Source: Tribonema minus (lineage: Eukaryota > Sar > Xanthophyceae > Tribonematales > Tribonemataceae). From it: a DNA stretch of 64,000 bases. The notes beneath the pieces are model-generated. The model worked only from the letters and a program-made list of their open reading frames with translations, was not told the DNA's origin and did not search any database. This document shows positions 62,001 through 64,000 of this stretch, piece by piece (position 1 is the first letter of the stretch; each line of letters begins with the position of its first letter). Made by a program: the position numbers and the translations under genes. The DNA lies in the NCBI GenBank assembly GCA_017506865.1, contig JAFCMP010000081.1, forward strand, positions 1-64,000. Direction: 5' to 3'.

Positions 62001-64000
62001 CGAGTGCACGGTTCACGCCGCACGACTCATCGTGCGAGCCAAGCTTCAAGTGGTGTTATATGAGAATGTGCCCGGAGTGCTAGTGTCACGCGCGTTTGCA
62101 CGCGCAGCACGCATTCTAAAGGCAGCTGGCTATATGCTGTACATTGCCAAGCTTAAGGCTTCTGAGTTTGAAGTACCTTGCAAGAGGCAGAGAGTGTACA
62201 TTCTCATAGTGCCAGCTGGGGTGGCCTCAAGAAAGGCACTCCAGCGGTTCGGTGCATTTATAAATGACAAGCGTTCACACAGCAGACAGACATCTGTTCG
62301 TTCTCGTTTGCGCTGCCCCGAACGCACGTTCTTTTTGCAACCGCGCAGTGCTCAGCATCCTGGTGTGTTGAATGCTGATGGTCTGTTGCCCAGTCCAGTG
62401 CGCAGATTGCCTGGAAAACCTGCTGCAAGCTATGTTGCGCATGTTAAGGATGCTGGCCCGGTGTCATCAGCTCGCGTATTATCGCTTGCTGAGATGGCAG
62501 TACTCATGACGTATCATCATGATCTACCGAGTCGTGCGTCACAGAGTGATGTACAGAGATACATTGCAGACTTGTTCATCCCAGAGATGGCGTTTCATTT
62601 GTTCGTGGCCATAGAAGCCTCAGGCTTGTGTACTTTGCCCGAACAACAGATGCGTTTGCCGCGCAAATCAGAGTTGATGTTGCGGCATTCAGTAGACTGC
62701 CCACCACCATCTTGGTTGGCAGAGAGTAGTGGTTCAATGGTGCGTACCGCAGCGACGGCGCACTCAATGTCCACTTCCAGTGCGCATTGCTCAGTGGCAA
62801 TGTTGCAGGGCATTAATGCTACACCGCATAATGCAGAGTACCCCACGGTACCAGTAGTCCCAATGCATAGCGCATGGGAGGAGTCAGAAGTAGACTTAGC
62901 CGTGACTCAACCTGGCATGGCTGACATCATGGAAGTTGATGACTCAGGTTCTGACTCTGAATACGACTCAAAGTCATGTATGAGCGTGTGCAGTAGTCCA
63001 GAGGACATGAACATTGACGCAGAAGTCAGTGCTCAACCAGTTGCGGCCGTAGCGGCGCGCAAAAAGCTTGGCGGTGGTACAGACCCACGCCTTGCTCCAG
63101 GTGAGCTCAGAGCAGCGCTCAGGCGCGCTGGTTTGGACTCGCAGTCACTAGGCATATTAGACCATATGCGCAATGTCCAGAAAGACATCACAACTACTAC
63201 ACAAGAAAGTGTAGCAGAAACTGTAAAGCGTCTCGCAGATGAGATTGCGATACAGAGAGAGCAGGTTCAATTACCTCCAGTAGACCTTGCAGTAGGGTCA
63301 ACCGAACCTAGTTCAGTGGCACACTCTCAGTTAGAGGGGCCAGTGGAGTACATACGGCCAGTCGCTGGCGTTGTACCCCCAGGGCAAATGTTTGTCTCAG
63401 CGTCACTGCGTGTTCAGAGTAACTCGCAAACGCCGAAAGAGTTATATGTGCGTGCAATGGTGGATTGCGGTGCTACCGTAACCATCATGGGCAAGCGCAT
63501 AGCAGACAAACTGCCAGGCAGCTACATATGCTCACCTCAAAAAGGTGACTACACTCAGATCCTTTTGGCAGATGGCAAGACGTCGCTGCAGATCAGTGGT
63601 GTAGTTAATGCATGGCTGAGATTCAAAAATAAAATGTTTTTACACAAGTTCTATGTGGTGAACACACCCATGGATGTGTTACTTGGTACAGACTTCTTTG
63701 CCCCACACGGCTCAGTAATCTCGTATCATGGTGGTAGCCCAGCCTTTTTTCCAGGGGGACTAAAAGGCGTAGCTATACGCCCAGTGCATGAGAAAGCGCG
63801 CACAGACAATGCGAGCACACATGCAGCTAGTTTAGCCAGTTGCAAAGGCAATGGCAGTGCTGAGACTGCAGAAGCGCCAGTAGCGCCCAAGCAGTGCTCA
63901 GTGAGAATGGCATACAATACTGTGCTGGCACCATCGTCAGAAACGATCGTGGAGCTTACGCTATTTCCTAAACCGAAGCGCGTACAGCCCTATGAGGCTT
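59035..64000 (+). CDS. E3 polyprotein (5' part): Gag, C2HC finger, cytosine-C5 methyltransferase, protease
   Basis: An uninterrupted frame of 1655 codons, open at the window edge. The ATG at 59035 follows an in-frame TAA directly, which supports this start. Residues 1-130 are Ser/Pro/Lys-rich. Residues ~239-297 are 63-bp tandem repeats (APVVQQAAPVVPQTAPVAQQ type). Then comes a Gag-like helical region (~315-760). Zinc finger CLGCKQDMVTWAALMEHKTTC (~788; C-x2-C-x12-H-x3-C, as in E1). MTase ~892-1165: motif I ICCGAPGGAIAGG, motif IV SPPCTDFSTEG, YENVP, KRQRVYIL, LPSPVRRLPGKP. Protease MVDCGATVTIMGKR (~1475) and LLGTDFFAPHG. RT should follow outside the window. Sequence is far from E1/E2 but order is the same, so this is a separate lineage. 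It looks intact and potentially active. Confidence 0.93.
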   Translation, partial: MAKTGHGSKKPSSGASRPRGGGGSARPTGSAATTSNKSGKRPVAQPDSSDDQSSSSSARPAPVARPSQTGASAPGRSGASKPGKSLSAKAARPPQSAVTGSSPPIIRSFLESSSDSDTEPNGDGSQADMFRARNKKEADALIKKLAVLGYKLNLPAADADSTVQRSTEQTPPSAATASAAPVEPVAPVVVAEQTQTPAATPLAPPVADARSVQTAPVAPVVYTPPAPEPIRPTAPVAYTAPVVQQAAPVVPQTAPVAQQLAPVVQQAAPVVPQTAPVAQQLAPVVQQTAPVVPQTPVAPEVNGAMPLDPEGTDEIYEQWCVSMNHIITTHEGKARSAKQIKAISVATEQMLAERLGQLEFSLNHERPAQTLHLTLEIRAVKKAEVEECQKQTIAALEMRGHSFKASQYRMLLAMGERRRRAQDFYRFAFGSPGDDSEPELQRYLRGFNATPLITEETRRAANNVPASYWESRDATETGAAAATARPETGERRGLVGAVTPSYSAVAMTPSKPKVDLRGFGGTGVVIVTQVGRLQASIRAFERSCDTRGLPRSAYAEALLLSLTKSQHADLTRKVRNERTGVMETRSFSDLSYEHMLQCLTDTYDSTSAKQIALQKYHELIRTTGTSPEVWGREVVAAAHDAGCADNEEIVRMKFVHELPLCCRQEVNGLHDTWDLLHTRFTKVVATAQQKWQASPVSERETRNVVSALAATHISQPSHFDAGKRQARDSWSIVTHNAPKKKKVAALRAALAGLTPQQRAEVVGQPGSAMPSQDGSAGRGISKIIRNNCVCLGCKQDMVTWAALMEHKTTCAPCMAFHKRRAEQRKSESHLKLPSAPYRSVAELSSVNSDLLDVDMADTSINQTIDQVTDTVDDVPLRAQTAAIESGVGPPPRIITHASICCGAPGGAIAGGKMTSRAGFVTRTVLAVDKSVKAIEALNEVHPEVPTIAACMTDASVVTRLLDEKPDITTISPPCTDFSTEGKRVEGEAAECTVHAARLIVRAKLQVVLYENVPGVLVSRAFARAARILKAAGYMLYIAKLKASEFEVPCKRQRVYILIVPAGVASRKALQRFGAFINDKRSHSRQTSVRSRLRCPERTFFLQPRSAQHPGVLNADGLLPSPVRRLPGKPAASYVAHVKDAGPVSSARVLSLAEMAVLMTYHHDLPSRASQSDVQRYIADLFIPEMAFHLFVAIEASGLCTLPEQQMRLPRKSELMLRHSVDCPPPSWLAESSGSMVRTAATAHSMSTSSAHCSVAMLQGINATPHNAEYPTVPVVPMHSAWEESEVDLAVTQPGMADIMEVDDSGSDSEYDSKSCMSVCSSPEDMNIDAEVSAQPVAAVAARKKLGGGTDPRLAPGELRAALRRAGLDSQSLGILDHMRNVQKDITTTTQESVAETVKRLADEIAIQREQVQLPPVDLAVGSTEPSSVAHSQLEGPVEYIRPVAGVVPPGQMFVSASLRVQSNSQTPKELYVRAMVDCGATVTIMGKRIADKLPGSYICSPQKGDYTQILLADGKTSLQISGVVNAWLRFKNKMFLHKFYVVNTPMDVLLGTDFFAPHGSVISYHGGSPAFFPGGLKGVAIRPVHEKARTDNASTHAASLASCKGNGSAETAEAPVAPKQCSVRMAYNTVLAPSSETIVELTLFPKPKRVQPYEA
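59752..59937 (+). repeat. 63-bp coding tandem repeat in E3 Gag
   Basis: Units start at 59752, 59815 and 59878 (the last is partial). They encode 21 residues of Ala/Pro/Val/Gln-rich sequence and are nearly identical. Confidence 0.9.

Overview
This 64 kb window looks like repeat-dominated nuclear DNA from a unicellular alga or related protist. Genes have GT-AG introns, there are no bacterial operons, and several long Ty3/Gypsy-type retroelements are present. A broken 28S rRNA piece has the 5' form GAATTTAAGCATATAACTAA. From memory this resembles haptophyte LSU more than plant, animal or fungal LSU, so 'haptophyte-like alga' is only a tentative guess.

Layout. (1) 1-10962, minus strand: E1, a decayed Gypsy element encoding gag, a C2HC zinc finger, a cytosine-C5 DNA methyltransferase (MTase), protease, RT, RNase H, integrase and a chromo/Tudor-like tail. 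It sits inside (2) a 28S rRNA fragment (10963-11795, minus) whose 5' end is tandemly duplicated. (3) 12100-12560 is a minisatellite. (4) 12660-18150 holds relics of another Gypsy lineage, D. (5) 18399 and 51559 carry matching LTRs (TG...CA, each flanked by TCAC) of an old GC-rich element, A. Its two body blocks are 18.8-24.8 kb and 48.5-51.4 kb. (6) 25546-28263, minus: a five-exon gene whose predicted splicing gives one open frame of 357 aa, function unknown. (7) About 29.1-48.5 kb is a three-level nest. Element C (plus, gag-only) was interrupted by its relative B (minus, 30386-46008, ACTAC target duplication). B was in turn interrupted by E2 (plus, 30689-40486, CTTG target duplication), a young MTase-carrying Gypsy with identical 362-bp LTRs. 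(8) About 53.5-57.4 kb, minus: a fragmented kinesin motor gene with repeated exon pieces and no recognisable P-loop exon. (9) 59035 to the window end, plus: E3, a 1655-codon open frame (gag, C2HC finger, C5-MTase, protease) from a second MTase-element lineage. It continues past the window.

How the parts relate. E1, E2 and E3 share the order gag / MTase / protease, and E1 and E2 continue with RT, RNase H, integrase and tail. In E1 and E2 the primer-binding site just after the 5' LTR is perfectly complementary to a segment inside the same LTR. This suggests self-primed reverse transcription like that of the fission-yeast Tf1 element. E2 has identical LTRs but lacks most of gag, has a duplicated RT core and a frameshift before its tail, so it was probably mobilised in trans. 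B and C carry gag but no recognisable pol and also depend on other elements.

The most unusual content is the set of DNA-methyltransferase retroelements of two lineages, their apparent self-priming, and the nest in which a gag frame can be followed across a 15.6 kb insertion.
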